From Ophiothrix spiculata (Eukaryota; Echinodermata; Ophiuroidea; Amphilepidida; Ophiotrichidae): a DNA stretch of 29,464 nucleotides. The translations under genes and the position numbers were made by a program. The DNA lies in assembly GCA_000969725.1 (NCBI GenBank), contig JXSR01S011286.1; one strand, given 5' to 3'. Under the pieces are notes generated by a model that searched no databases, had not been told where the DNA came from, and was given only the letters and a program-made list of their open reading frames with translations. Shown here one piece after another: positions 20,511 through 29,464 of the stretch. How positions within the stretch are numbered: the stretch's first letter is position 1; each line of letters opens with the position of its first letter.

Positions 20511-20559
20511 CTTATCAATAAGAGATGTTGAAGCAAAAATGCCTTATACCAAGTGGTTT
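20511..20559 (-). CDS. Tentative coding exon with branch point and GC donor
   Basis: On the minus strand the perfect branch-point sequence TACTAAC stands just upstream of TTGTTCTTTTAG, followed by 49 nt and then AAG/GCAAGT, the consensus of the minor GC-AG donor class. The open frame has two leading bases, then TTWYKAFLLQHLLLI, then a trailing AG. The trailing AG would be completed by the leading A of the exon at 7961-8072 to make arginine. The peptide is hydrophobic and leucine-rich. A short alternative would run on to a weaker GTTTGT donor. The acceptor is strong, but the exon is short, the donor is non-GT, and the implied intron is about 12 kb, so confidence is moderate. Confidence 0.4.
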
Positions 20560-21479
20560 CTAAAAGAACAAGTTAGTACTTGTCAAAATACTGGTGGTAT
20601 AATGAAAAAGATAAAGAACCAACAGATACATTTTACCAGTTAGTTTACAGCAATCTTTTATGCCTTCTAACCTGTTCCAAGTAGCAACCATAGCAACCCA
20701 CAATTGTGAGTGGGTTAACTACCAAAAAGTAAGTGTATTCCATGTTTCTTTTATATTCGTATGTTTAATGGGAGTTTCGGTTTTGTAATTATCACAGTGG
20801 TTTCTAACATTGGTTATTCAGGAAAAAAAATCAAAATTATTGGAGCATATGGTTCATTTGACACACCTAAAACACAAACTGATGAAAAAGCTGCAAAAGA
20901 GTGTATCAGGGTAACCTTAATTAAATGAAAACATTAATACTACATGCCTAAAACAATAATTGCATGATAGCGAATAGTATTATATAAATGAAAATACAAT
21001 ACAAACATGGCCTGCATCATGTGTAAATTAAAGGTAAACAAGGATTACTTCATGTCTTGGAGATGAGCAGAATAGAGTATAATAATCTGAAAAGCAATAC
21101 AAGTCAATACTAAATTATCTTTGAATTTAAAATTAAAAGAAAGTAAGAACTACAATATGCCTAACACAGTGGAATTTCAGGGAAATGGTACTCTAGTAGT
21201 ATTCTGACAAAACATATACAAAAAGAAATGTGTTAATAGTAAAGGACAGCAGAAGAAAAATATTTATTTCATACTCAATTGCAATCAAGGTAAAACAATT
21301 TAAGTTACAGTTCGGGTTGGTATAAATGTCCCCGGGTTATGTCTACCACTGTTTACTTACGAATTTCACCTCATTCAAAGCAGTTTAATCAAGTTCATTG
21401 GACTGATAATTTTGAACTTTAAAAGTCTTTTAAACGTTGCTTATTGGTTTAGATATGAAGCAGCAATAGGATTTGCACA
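20560..21479. other. AT-rich stretch, probable intron or flank
   Basis: Several acceptor-like tracts (for example the minus-strand TTGTATTGCTTTTCAG near 21086) and a strong minus-strand donor near 21360 were examined. None delimits an open exon in a fitting phase. Confidence 0.35.
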
Positions 21480-21586
21480 CAGGGACATCGGAAGCATGTA
21501 TGCCATGTGGGCTTTGGCTGCACCACTTTTCATCCAGAATTTTTCCAGTGTATTGTACCACTTTCATTTCCCTTCTGACGCCCCTG
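21480..21586. mobile_element. Short hAT-type element, relative of the one at 14041-14293
   Basis: The left end CAGGGACATCGGAAGC and the right end in reverse complement CAGGGGCGTCAGAAGG are inverted repeats. GCCATGTGGGCTTTGG is shared with the larger copy, as are the right-hand CACTTT, TTTCC and CTTCTGA blocks. The flanks TTTGCACA and TTTGAACC agree at six of eight positions, a plausible worn 8-bp duplication. It is an internally deleted derivative. Small frames on both strands here (21430-21676) are incidental. Confidence 0.75.
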
Positions 21587-21888
21587 TTTGAACCCATAAT
21601 ACATGATCCATTGCTTATGACTGATTCTACCTCACCACTACTCTTCCACGTACTGAGTTGCCACAAAGTGGACTAAAATTGTGATAAACTTAATGGAATA
21701 ATTCACAGTGGTATTATATTGAACAACACATGTACACTGATAAAAATAAACATCACAATACGATCGATAAAAAAATGTTCGTATGTATTTGTTCCTATTC
21801 CAAATTTAACTATAGGAAAAATTGCTGCCTGCCCAAGGATAGCATGTCAATGACATGTGTAAGTGTATCCTTCCTCTATTTTCTTTAG

Positions 21889-22009
21889 ATATCTTCAAGA
21901 TGTTATCATACTGGAAGACTCCATCTTTAAAGGAACAATCCAAATAGCAAATAAAGAAATACTTGAAAATTCACAAAATGGTTCCGTATCTCTAATATAC
22001 ATAATCTAA
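21889..22009 (+). CDS. Possible plus-strand coding exon
   Basis: The tract TCCTTCCTCTATTTTCTTTAG is a very good 3' splice site. In one frame 39 codons follow before TAA, beginning YLQDVIILEDSIFKGTIQIA. The V-LE-(6)-GT-(3)-N spacing faintly recalls the start of CBM21 glycogen-binding domains in PP1 regulatory subunits. The rest does not continue the pattern, so I do not assign it. There is no good donor before the stop, so it would be a terminal exon. It lies on the opposite strand to the main gene model. Chance is a real alternative. Confidence 0.25.
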
Positions 22010-23190
22010 TACCCCTAGATATAAAATTTGGTATTTGGTGTTGCATATAGCATAAACTTTGCTTCATAATTTATGTACTAGTTCTCTAGTCTCTTAAATA
22101 TGACATTTATTAACATGGAAATAGACTATTAACCTGTTCAGACATATGAAAAAAGTCATCTTTAAATCAATGAAAGGAAATTTGAGTTTTTTGAGTATTG
22201 AGTATTTGAGTTATATTGTATTCAACACTCAATAGTGTGTTTTTTTTAACAGTTAATGTCTTATTTCAAAAAGTCATCTGGCATTATGTTTTTTAATTTG
22301 CTAAAAAGCAGGTTAAGTCACGTTGGTGAATCAATGTAACTCGAGTAACAACTTTTTACATGTGTGAACACTTGTCGTCATTAGTTGCGTTAAAACATTT
22401 GATTGAAAATTGTCAAGATTAATCATGAGATGCTTTGATTTTAATTGACATGTCTTTCTTTGATTCAGATTTAGTATTCATGGGTTTTCAAAACCATGTG
22501 AAATCATGGCTGCTACCTTTAACTATCATTTAAACTATTGCACTGTAGTATTGTCCTTGCATGAACTATTTGTATTTTTCATTATATGTATGTTTTTTGT
22601 TATTATCATTACGCTTCTGCAATTCCATTTATCTAAAGCCATCATGCCTTTTAGATATCATTGAATGTTTAATGCATGCACTTAGCTGATTGAGGCTATC
22701 AGCTTGTTTGTGCTCTAAACATTTCAAATGTTAAATAATCCATGGTTGATAACCACCTATAAACAACCTGGTCATTGGTCAAGAGATTTTTCCAAACATT
22801 TATTGAACCAATCAGAGATGCTGTTTCTAATACACACTTTCATGTGAACTATTGCTCTTAATGAACTGCCTGTATTAATCGCTTTTTTAAATCATATAAA
22901 CTTATCCTACTGGCCATTAAAGGCACTGAATGTAGGGACCTATTATAATTCATTCATGCTGGACGATCAACAACTTTGTGACCTGAGGCTATGCAATTGT
23001 TAGAAATATATTGTGTAGTTCAGATATATTAATGAATATTTGGACAGTTACAGTAAATTATAGAATACTTTAAATTTACATGACCTTGCATCAAAAATAG
23101 CTCCTTCAAATATCATATATCTGTTTCATACTACTTCAAAAACTAGTGAAAACATGTATTTTCGACTAATTCTGCTTTTTTAATTGTGAA
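22010..23190. other. AT-rich stretch, nothing firmly recognised
   Basis: A lone TTAAAGGCACTGAATG at about 22918 resembles the left end of a TTAA element but has no visible partner. A short GAGTATTGAGTATTTGAG repeat lies near 22193. Confidence 0.35.
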
Positions 23191-23237
23191 ATGTTTGCTA
23201 TCATATTTTCAACAACTCATCGTATCTTCTTATACAG

Positions 23238-23400
23238 GAGCGCGCCGTTGTTAAATCATGATGAATCCACAGTTGATATTCAAATAAGCGCGTCACGCAC
23301 GACACAGCAAACAAGGAGGTGCGTTTACGCAGTACACCTAAGTCGGCGCACTGTTCATCGCGCGTTGCAACTTGAGTACGTGCAAGGACTGGCGTTTGGG
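23238..23400. other. CpG-rich island in AT-rich surroundings
   Basis: GCGCGCCG, GCGCGTCACGCACG, GTCGGCGCACTG and ATCGCGCGTTGC crowd this 160-bp stretch, while both flanks are strongly AT-rich. A 74-codon frame (23191-23415) crosses it and contains RRTVHRAL, superficially like a helix-turn-helix, but I see no family match. It could be a transposon interior, a regulatory island or a short exon. Confidence 0.3.
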
Positions 23401-23541
23401 AACAGTAAAAAATGACAAAGCAACAAACATTTAATAACTATACATTTTGCTTCAGATTCTGCTAAATATTTTTATGAAGATGATAAAACATGTACATGTA
23501 GAATTTGATTCATACGTTTTAGGAAGATTTTCGTTGTTGAA

Positions 23542-23723
23542 AGGTATTCAAACACGCTACAGAGTTATTCATCGGCAATCAACAACTCTGCATCTGATGC
23601 GTCGGCGTAATTTTTATCATGCTCGGGTGGCTAAAGCCACCCTCGCACGATAAAAATACGCGGACGCATGAATGCATCATTGTTGATTGGCGATGAACGA
23701 CTCTTTAGTGTGTTTGGATACCT
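23542..23723. mobile_element. Foldback element with about 90-bp arms
   Basis: GGTATTCAAACACGCTACAG on the left is answered by a reverse-complement copy ending TGTGTTTGGATACC on the right. Pairing continues through TTCATCGGCAATCAACAA, GACGCATC-type and ATTTTTATC blocks to a near-perfect centre, GGGTGGCT-AA-AGCCACCC at about 23625-23642. Identity between arms is roughly 80 percent. The 68-codon frame at 23447-23653 is a by-product. Confidence 0.85.
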
Positions 23724-24631
23724 AAATATTCTATTCACATTCAAGAAGAAAAATTTTCATGATTTTAATTATGTAAGTTATACCTGAAAGAACAATAAGG
23801 ATTGACTATAGATTAGGTGGGTGAGGAAATGGTGGCCAATGAGCCACTTGAATTACCTGTAAAATTGTAAGAAAGTGATGATTTATTAACATAAGTCTTG
23901 TAAAAAATAAGGATGTTGGGGTCATAATGTTTCATATTTAGTTCAATGAAATATGTATGCTAATAGAAATTGTATCACATTAGCCTAATTTAATGTTTTT
24001 TAACCCTTTGAACCCAATGAGCCGGTATACCGGCTCACATGTACATGTACTGTATACACCCGATGAGCTGATTTACTGGCTTTTAGATCACGTGTAAGAA
24101 ACTTGATGTATCTGTCAACAAGCATTGGTAGTTACAATCTTCAATAGTCTTATTTATATTGGAAGACAGCAATGAAGCTTTGAACCCATGGATGTTGGTC
24201 ATTTTGTTCTTATTTCCTCGAAAGAGGTGAAAAATTCCTATATTTTCATAAATTTGATCAAAATTTTCAACAAATGTAAATGCAAAATGAAAATTCATTT
24301 TTTTTGATCTGAAAGATTATATTTTAAGCTTTAAAATGACAATTTGCTTTTAGTTATTGGACGTTTGATTGCAAAGTTACATCCAAATTGATAAAAGGCA
24401 TCAGGCTGATTCAGAAAACTATAGTTCTGAGAAAATCAATTTTAAAGTTTCTGTACTGGTAAAATTTGAATGGAAAAAGGATTTTTATCTTGGATGTTGG
24501 AACCTGATTAATATGATAGAATATACATCAAAGGTAACATTTCTGATGAAATTAAAAAATTCAGCCTTGGACGTGATTTTTGACTATGCTCAGCTTCAAT
24601 CGCCCGTATCTCATAATTTACTATGCCGACC
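23724..24631. other. AT-rich stretch with a palindrome; no recognised gene
   Basis: Minus-strand acceptor-like sites near 23785 and 23868 lead only into short open stretches. The frames at 24083-24298 (minus) and 24369-24635 (plus) have no family features. TTAACCCTTTGAACCC at 24000 may be the end of another TTAA element, but no partner was found. Confidence 0.35.
24018..24037. repeat. Perfect 20-bp palindrome
   Basis: TGAGCCGGTA joined directly to its reverse complement. It stands 14 bases inside the TTAACCC motif at 24000. A looser related block (GATGAGCTGATTTACTGGC) follows at about 24062. Confidence 0.9.
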
Positions 24632-25161
24632 TTAAAGGGACTAGTTTAGATTCCATTTAGAATTAAAAACTTATGGAAATGCTTTAAATAAAGCTTAAAA
24701 GTGTAGTAAAATCCAAAAAAGTACAAAAATGTACACAGAAATGGCTCAAATTGACAGCGAATTGATTTGCAATATATCTATATGTGATGGTGGTGTGACT
24801 ATCCAGTGTTTTCTAAATCCTAAATTTTTACCTCAGTCTGGATTTACCAGATTAAAGATCAAATGAAGCTCTTGGAAATAAGTTAATACATATCAAAAGA
24901 GAAACAATTTTATCAAAAATAATTTTGTTTACCCATCACAGGTGTAGAAACAAGATCTTTGTAAGATTTGAAACTAGAAACACTTTTTCAACCATTTTTT
25001 GTCGCCGGCGACAAAAAATACAGCTGGTAAATTATTTCATTTTTCTCCTTTGTTACACAAATTCAGCGGAAACTACTGGTAGGATATGTTAGTATAATTA
25101 TGTACTATCGATACATGTGAAAAAAATATATAGCAGACAGGATCTAGGCCAGTCCCTTTAA
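24632..25161. mobile_element. TTAA-bounded element (530 bp)
   Basis: The left end TTAAAGGGACTAGTTTAGAT and the right end in reverse complement TTAAAGGGACTGGCCTAGAT agree at 17 of 20 bases. TTAA borders and the AGGGAC start fit a Kolobok/T2-like MITE. The interior is non-coding and contains a 26-bp perfect palindrome. Confidence 0.8.
24994..25019. repeat. Perfect 26-bp palindrome
   Basis: ATTTTTTGTCGCC is followed by its exact reverse complement with no spacer, centred on GCCGGC. It is a GC-rich core with A/T-run shoulders, inside the TTAA element. Confidence 0.95.
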
Positions 25162-26151
25162 GGTACCTTTGGATATGATGGGACACATATTTGTAAAATC
25201 GTGTGAACTTAAGATAAGGAAATCAACATTGCCAATATATGGTTAGCAAACATTAATCACAGTTATATACAAAGAAATCAGTGTCTGCAGAACTAGAAAA
25301 GAATTGTGTAACAATCTCTAATGATTTCCCACAAATAAAGGCACCACCTTGTTTTCTGGTCTATTAACCAATCGCCTGGGGTCAATGCTGGATTACAAAG
25401 AACAGAAAATCACCCCAAGTTCACCGTCAATTGAAAACCAATTTTCCATGTCTTTGGTTTTCATGTCAAATAATTGTGATTATTTGTTAACAAGTATTAA
25501 GTGATCTGATATCTGATCAGATTAAGTGTAATTACATTGTATTGTCACTTCTCATCCATAATAGACAGCAGTAAGGTTATATGTTCAGATAGCTAGAATT
25601 TTTACACAAGTTTTTTTACAATGTAAAAATATTAATGTTTCCAATGCCATGACCTATAAGTTACAATTAAATCTGTTCATGTCACTGTCTTTGTTTCACT
25701 TTGAAAATTGACAACTGTGTCACAGTCAGAATTCTGTGAGGTCAAAACATTTCTAAAAGTTTTTCCTTCAAAACCTTTTATCACTGTTTATGATAAATTT
25801 GAATATTAGAGAAATCAGTGCTTGGTATCAACAATCTTTCTATACATTAAAGTCAAGGTGTCTGGAATATTGACTTAAAACTTGAAGTTCAATAACCACT
25901 TTGACAGCCTGATAGAAATAATGTATTCAAAGACATAACTGGGAGTTAATCAATCATAATTATCATAATATCTTGAAAAATACATTTTAAGTCACGAATC
26001 TTCATGAATATATTAAATTGGCCAACTACAATACCTAGGTTATCCACATTTGCTGATCTATTTCAGAGGTACATATTTAATTAATCAATGATTTACAAAA
26101 TTCAGAGGACATTCGGATTGTAATGCCGACCATTCATCATGACAATACTTC
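25162..26151. other. AT-rich stretch, nothing recognised
   Basis: One good minus-strand acceptor-like tract (ACAATTCTTTTCTAG near 25300) leads into open stretches of no more than 15 codons without a good donor. No element ends seen. Confidence 0.35.
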
Positions 26152-27065
26152 TTAAGGTAGCTTTAACGGCTACGGTGTCCTGCACAGAATTTGTTCAAAA
26201 TTTCACAGAATGTGCAGAATGATGAAAAAACTCGTATTCCAAATTTAGATTTTTTCCGTCAGAGCGTTTTCGAGTTATGCTATTTTTTATTTTCCAATTT
26301 CCCATAGACTTTGTACATGGCATATTTGGCCACCATGAAAATTTCACAAAATTTGTCAAATTTCTGGAAAAAATACTATTTACAAAAGATTTTTTTCTCT
26401 GGCAGTAGTTCATAAATGAAACTAATTTTCTTTTCCTTGCATTGCAAACTGATCACAGATTGTCATAAATTTTGATTTAAAGACATTTCTTCCATCGTTT
26501 ATATACGGGAGACTTCTAATGTTTCTACTTCCCGAATTTTATTGCGTTAATTTCTAGAAACACTGAATAGCCAGATTTCTTAGAATTTTTATTCATACTT
26601 CCCATGCTTCAATTTCAACAAACAAGGTGTCAAATGAAAGCTTATCAAATTTGCAACAATCTCTCGTTGGCTTTTAAAATTAAAGTGTTTCTAGAAAATT
26701 TTATAGGTGTTTGAAAATATGCCTTAATTTAGGAGCTAAAAAATCAATTTTCTTGATAATAAAACACTTTATGGCAAAAAGCCCACGAGAGAATTTAGCT
26801 TTTGTGATCCTTCACCAGCCCCTAAAATTTAAACGTCATAGCACATTCCCTCTTGACATGAAAATTCAAAAACTCTTGATTTTTAGGGAATTTTCAAAAA
26901 ATAACGAAAAACATAAGAAATTGCCCGAATATTATGAAACTTATTAAATGTTACCATTGAAGGGTTTTCTTTAAATTGAATTAGGTTTTAGTTCACATTC
27001 CCCAAAACTATTCACTTTATAGCTAATTTTCTGACATGTGTAAATAGCCGTTCAAGCTACCTTAA
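26152..27065. mobile_element. TTAA-bounded element (914 bp)
   Basis: The left end TTAAGGTAGCTTTAACGGCT and the right end in reverse complement TTAAGGTAGCTTGAACGGCT agree at 19 of 20 bases. The interior contains only short AT-rich frames (26195-26413 minus, 26711-26947 plus) without family features. The right-hand TTAA at 27062-27065 also serves as the left border of the next element. Confidence 0.85.
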
Positions 27066-27239
27066 GGGGCCTGTTAATTCCGGCCAATTGTTCTAAAGCA
27101 GAATTTAGTTTTTCTGCATTTTCTGATACTTCAGCATGCTACCTTTTATTATAGACAATAAAATACTACAAAACAAAACTTTTAAATGTATTTATAGGTA
27201 AAATTAAAAGATTATTTTGACATTTTACAGTAAAAAATA

Positions 27240-27420
27240 CACGCGGCTGTTAGCGGGAAAATACGGGCATAGATACGGGTCCTATATTTTGCGTTTAGGT
27301 TGCGTGTTTTGATGTGCGTGCCTGTAAACGCGACAACAAGTACTGTGTGCGCTAGCCTAGCGTGCGCGGGTGAACGCATTGCATTATGTTCTTGCATGAG
27401 CACATTTGTTAAAATCCCGC
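27240..27420. other. CpG-rich patch inside a TTAA element
   Basis: CpG is frequent (ACGCGG, TTAGCGGG, GTAAACGCGACAAC, CGTGCGCGGGTGAACGC), against AT-rich sequence on both sides. It may be an internal promoter or less decayed interior of the transposon. Confidence 0.35.
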
Positions 27421-27472
27421 AATAAACTTGTCAATGTTGTAAACAAAGACCAAATTTTTGAAGCCGTCATCA

Positions 27473-27511
27473 AGTCATGTGACCCTGGTTCATCCTGTGG
27501 GTCACATGACT
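27473..27511. repeat. Perfect 13-bp hairpin with E-box-like arms
   Basis: AGTCATGTGACCC at 27473-27485 pairs with GGGTCACATGACT at 27499-27511 over a 13-nt loop. Each arm contains CATGTGAC/GTCACATG, similar to MiT/TFE and M-box sites. A regulatory role is speculative. Confidence 0.75.
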
Positions 27512-28626
27512 AGTTTGCCGCTCATCTTCACTTTCTGATGAAATCCTGTGGATGCAGGATGAAATATCAAGTAAGTCATCATTTTTTGTTTGAGAGAACT
27601 GTTTAAATTCAATACAACACCAAATAATTGACTCCGGTATTTTAGATTTCTTTCAATATTTACAAAATAAGGATCTTAAAATTGGATCTGAAAGTTAAGC
27701 ACGATACTTACCAATAATATCAATTACATAATAAGTTTTCATGTCCGATACCCAAGGTTTAGACCTCAAAATTCAAGGGTTTAAGGTCAAAATGTGCGAT
27801 TTCTCCATTAAACATGGGATTTCTCCTATTCAGTTTTGAGAAAAAAACATCATTTTTTCGGGAAACGTAACTTAAAAAACTAAAAAGTACAAGGAAAGCT
27901 TTTTCAACCATTATGTACAGTATACAATAATCTGGGATAGTGTTTCTCATTTTTTGATTTAAGGTCCTAAAATCAAAGATATTCATTAGTTTCTATCAAA
28001 ATTGATGCAGATAAATGTCGGAAACGGCACATTTAATATGGTTTTCATTATATTTCGAAAAATTTGGCTTTATTTGAAAAAATAAGAAATACGATCCTAG
28101 ATAATTTTGTGCAGATTCCAAAAAACGATATGTGATAAAATGGCAGTAACAATGTTTTTAGTTACTTTTCCTGAAAAATGTTTAAGCAAAATCACTGTTT
28201 TTTGCTATTTTTTTCCAAATACGGTCATTTTTGAACCAAACCAATAGCATAAGCAGATTCCTCGTCAAATTTCCTTTCTAGAAATGTAAACTTTTCTTTA
28301 CTGTAATTTAATGTTTTTAGACTTATAAGCCAAAAATGAAAGTCAAAATATAAGCCTTAACAGACCCCTTAAAGGACACTTTAGCTAAACTTGTTATTGT
28401 AAGTAAACAAATTCAGAATGGGTACTTTTTCAGTGATATGGTCCACATAGAACAAACTTAGAGTAGCATTTTTATGCAGTTTTGGAAAAGGGTATATTTT
28501 TCAGCAATCGTGTAGTCACTAGACATGTCTTGGATATTAAAAAAGAATCATAAATTGGCTCTTTTATCCCCATTTTAAGGAAACCAATATATGTTGTTAA
28601 GTGTGGTTCCAAATTAGCATTCAAGA

Positions 28627-28689
28627 TGAGGCAAAAATTGAAATTTTTATGTAAACAAAAGAAAAATACGGCATTCTAAAGTTTATGTT
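28627..28689 (+). repeat. Dispersed repeat, copy 2
   Basis: Same orientation as 10707-10770: GCAAAAATTGAAATTTTTAT, then GTAAACAAAAGAAAAATACG, then GTTTATGTT. About 90 percent identical by eye. Confidence 0.75.
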
Positions 28690-28958
28690 AAAAAAAGGGA
28701 AAGCCTAATTATGATAATATTTAAAAATATGTAAGTGCCCCTGATATTCTGATTTCTGACTACAGCTTGTTATTTTCTAAAAAATGTGTTGGAAGCCCTT
28801 TTCTCACTCTCTCTACGAGAATATCACATTGAAGCTATTGTCACATATATTTCAAGGGATTGCCCATCATTCTGATTCCTACATTTCACCTTTTCATACA
28901 TGACAACTGTTTGGTATATGGGTACAGCAAGACCATTGTGATTTTTTCCTCAAAAACA

Positions 28959-29001
28959 AAGGAAGATTTAGCTCCAAAGAAATGAAGCTAAATCTTTCCT
29001 T
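28959..29001. repeat. Hairpin, 15-bp arms with one bulge
   Basis: AAGGAAGATTTAGCT pairs with AGCTAAATCTTTCCTT across a 12-nt loop; a single extra T is bulged. Confidence 0.65.
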
Positions 29002-29464
29002 CTAAATTCATATTGGGTACTCAGTGACACTGTCATGGTGATTCAGCTTAATATCATCTCAAAGTCAGTAGAATAGATGTTAAAATTCAGCTCTACTATT
29101 TGAGGGAAAATCTTAAAATTAAGAGAAATTTTCAACATAGAAACACAGCGAGTACTGGGCTGAGTAAACTCATTTTAAAATGTGTTTGCTGAGATCTATT
29201 CTAGAAGTAGTTTATGGATAAATCAATGAGTATGTAGACTTTTTATCAAATTTATGGAAATCATGGGCAACCCCATAAATATCTGAAATGAACATGGATT
29301 GACTTGATTTAATTGAAAACACATTTATGCTCAACGACACATTTCATATAATCAATTCTGACTACTTCACCAATACAGACAGCAGTAATATTTAAGAGAA
29401 GAAATTGCATCAAATTTTAATTTAATAATCCATATCTAAATACAAGTATTGCTCATGAATATGA

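Larger units (their letters stand above)
27062..28372. mobile_element. TTAA-bounded element (1311 bp)
   Basis: The left end TTAAGGGGCCTGTTAA and the right end in reverse complement TTAAGGGGTCTGTTAA agree at 15 of 16 bases. The interior has a CpG-rich patch (27240-27420), a 13-bp perfect hairpin, and a plus-strand stretch near 27520-27572 (SSSLSDEILWMQDEIS) before CAA/GTAAGT. That stretch could be a remnant of a spliced transposase gene, but I cannot identify it. The frames at 27212-27403 and 27759-27986 are unsupported. Confidence 0.8.
28373..29464. other. AT-rich stretch to the window end
   Basis: It begins at TTAAAGGACACTTTAGC (28369), which looks like one more TTAA-element end whose partner would lie beyond the window. 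It holds copy 2 of the dispersed repeat and one hairpin. No gene seen. Confidence 0.35.

Noticed and set aside
21631..21672. Minus-strand interval with acceptor CACAATTTTAG and donor GAG/GTAGAA
   Set aside because: Two frames open and neither ends in the phase needed by the exon at 20511-20559; too short to support alone.
23820..23868. Minus-strand strong acceptor followed by a proline-rich 16-codon stretch to a stop
   Set aside because: Two frames are open for similar lengths and no donor or polyadenylation signal follows; cannot tell it from chance.

Overview
The window looks like an AT-rich piece of an animal nuclear genome, most likely an aquatic invertebrate. No intact long reading frame is present. 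What is present is metazoan-style splice signals, a CR1/L2-type LINE 3' end, hAT, Tc1/mariner and pogo/Tigger-like short elements, and many elements bounded by TTAA. I cannot name the phylum. There are no bacterial operons, phage genes, CRISPR arrays or rRNA genes.

The best gene evidence is on the minus strand. Short open stretches with good splice sites lie at 20511-20559, 7961-8072, 6302-6420 and 3514-3571, and a possible terminal exon ends at 1889. Their reading phases agree from one to the next (2 to 1, 0 to 0, 2 to 1, 0 to 0), so the window may be mostly introns of the 3' half of one minus-strand gene. I do not recognise the protein. The 7961-8072 and 3514-3571 exons are the most credible; the others are tentative. 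A separate plus-strand exon is possible at 21889-22009.

Layout: 1-3500 is AT-rich sequence with two small inverted-repeat elements. 3915-4962 is a TA-flanked mariner-like element with arms of about 240 bp. 6374-6858 is a TTAA element. 8205-8545 is a decayed short tandem repeat. 8831-10024 is a large foldback that can fold into three stems. 10174-10961 (with a tRNA-like sequence) and 11588-11863 are TTAA elements. 13868-15170 is a tandem array of about 170-bp units interrupted by a hAT element with a perfect 8-bp duplication. 15255-15875 is the LINE fragment. 16240-17690 is a triplicated unit of about 400 bp carrying a Tigger-like insertion. 18171-19715 is a tandem duplication of about 765 bp containing an element with an 8-bp target duplication. 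20071-20426 is a TTAA element with a 30-bp perfect palindrome. 21480-21586 is a second hAT copy. 23542-23723 is a foldback. 24632-25161, 26152-27065 and 27062-28372 are TTAA elements, the last two sharing one TTAA.

The mobile elements account for most of the recognisable structure. No new biochemical system is supported by what can be read here; the most unusual items are the three-stem foldback and the crowd of TTAA-bounded families.
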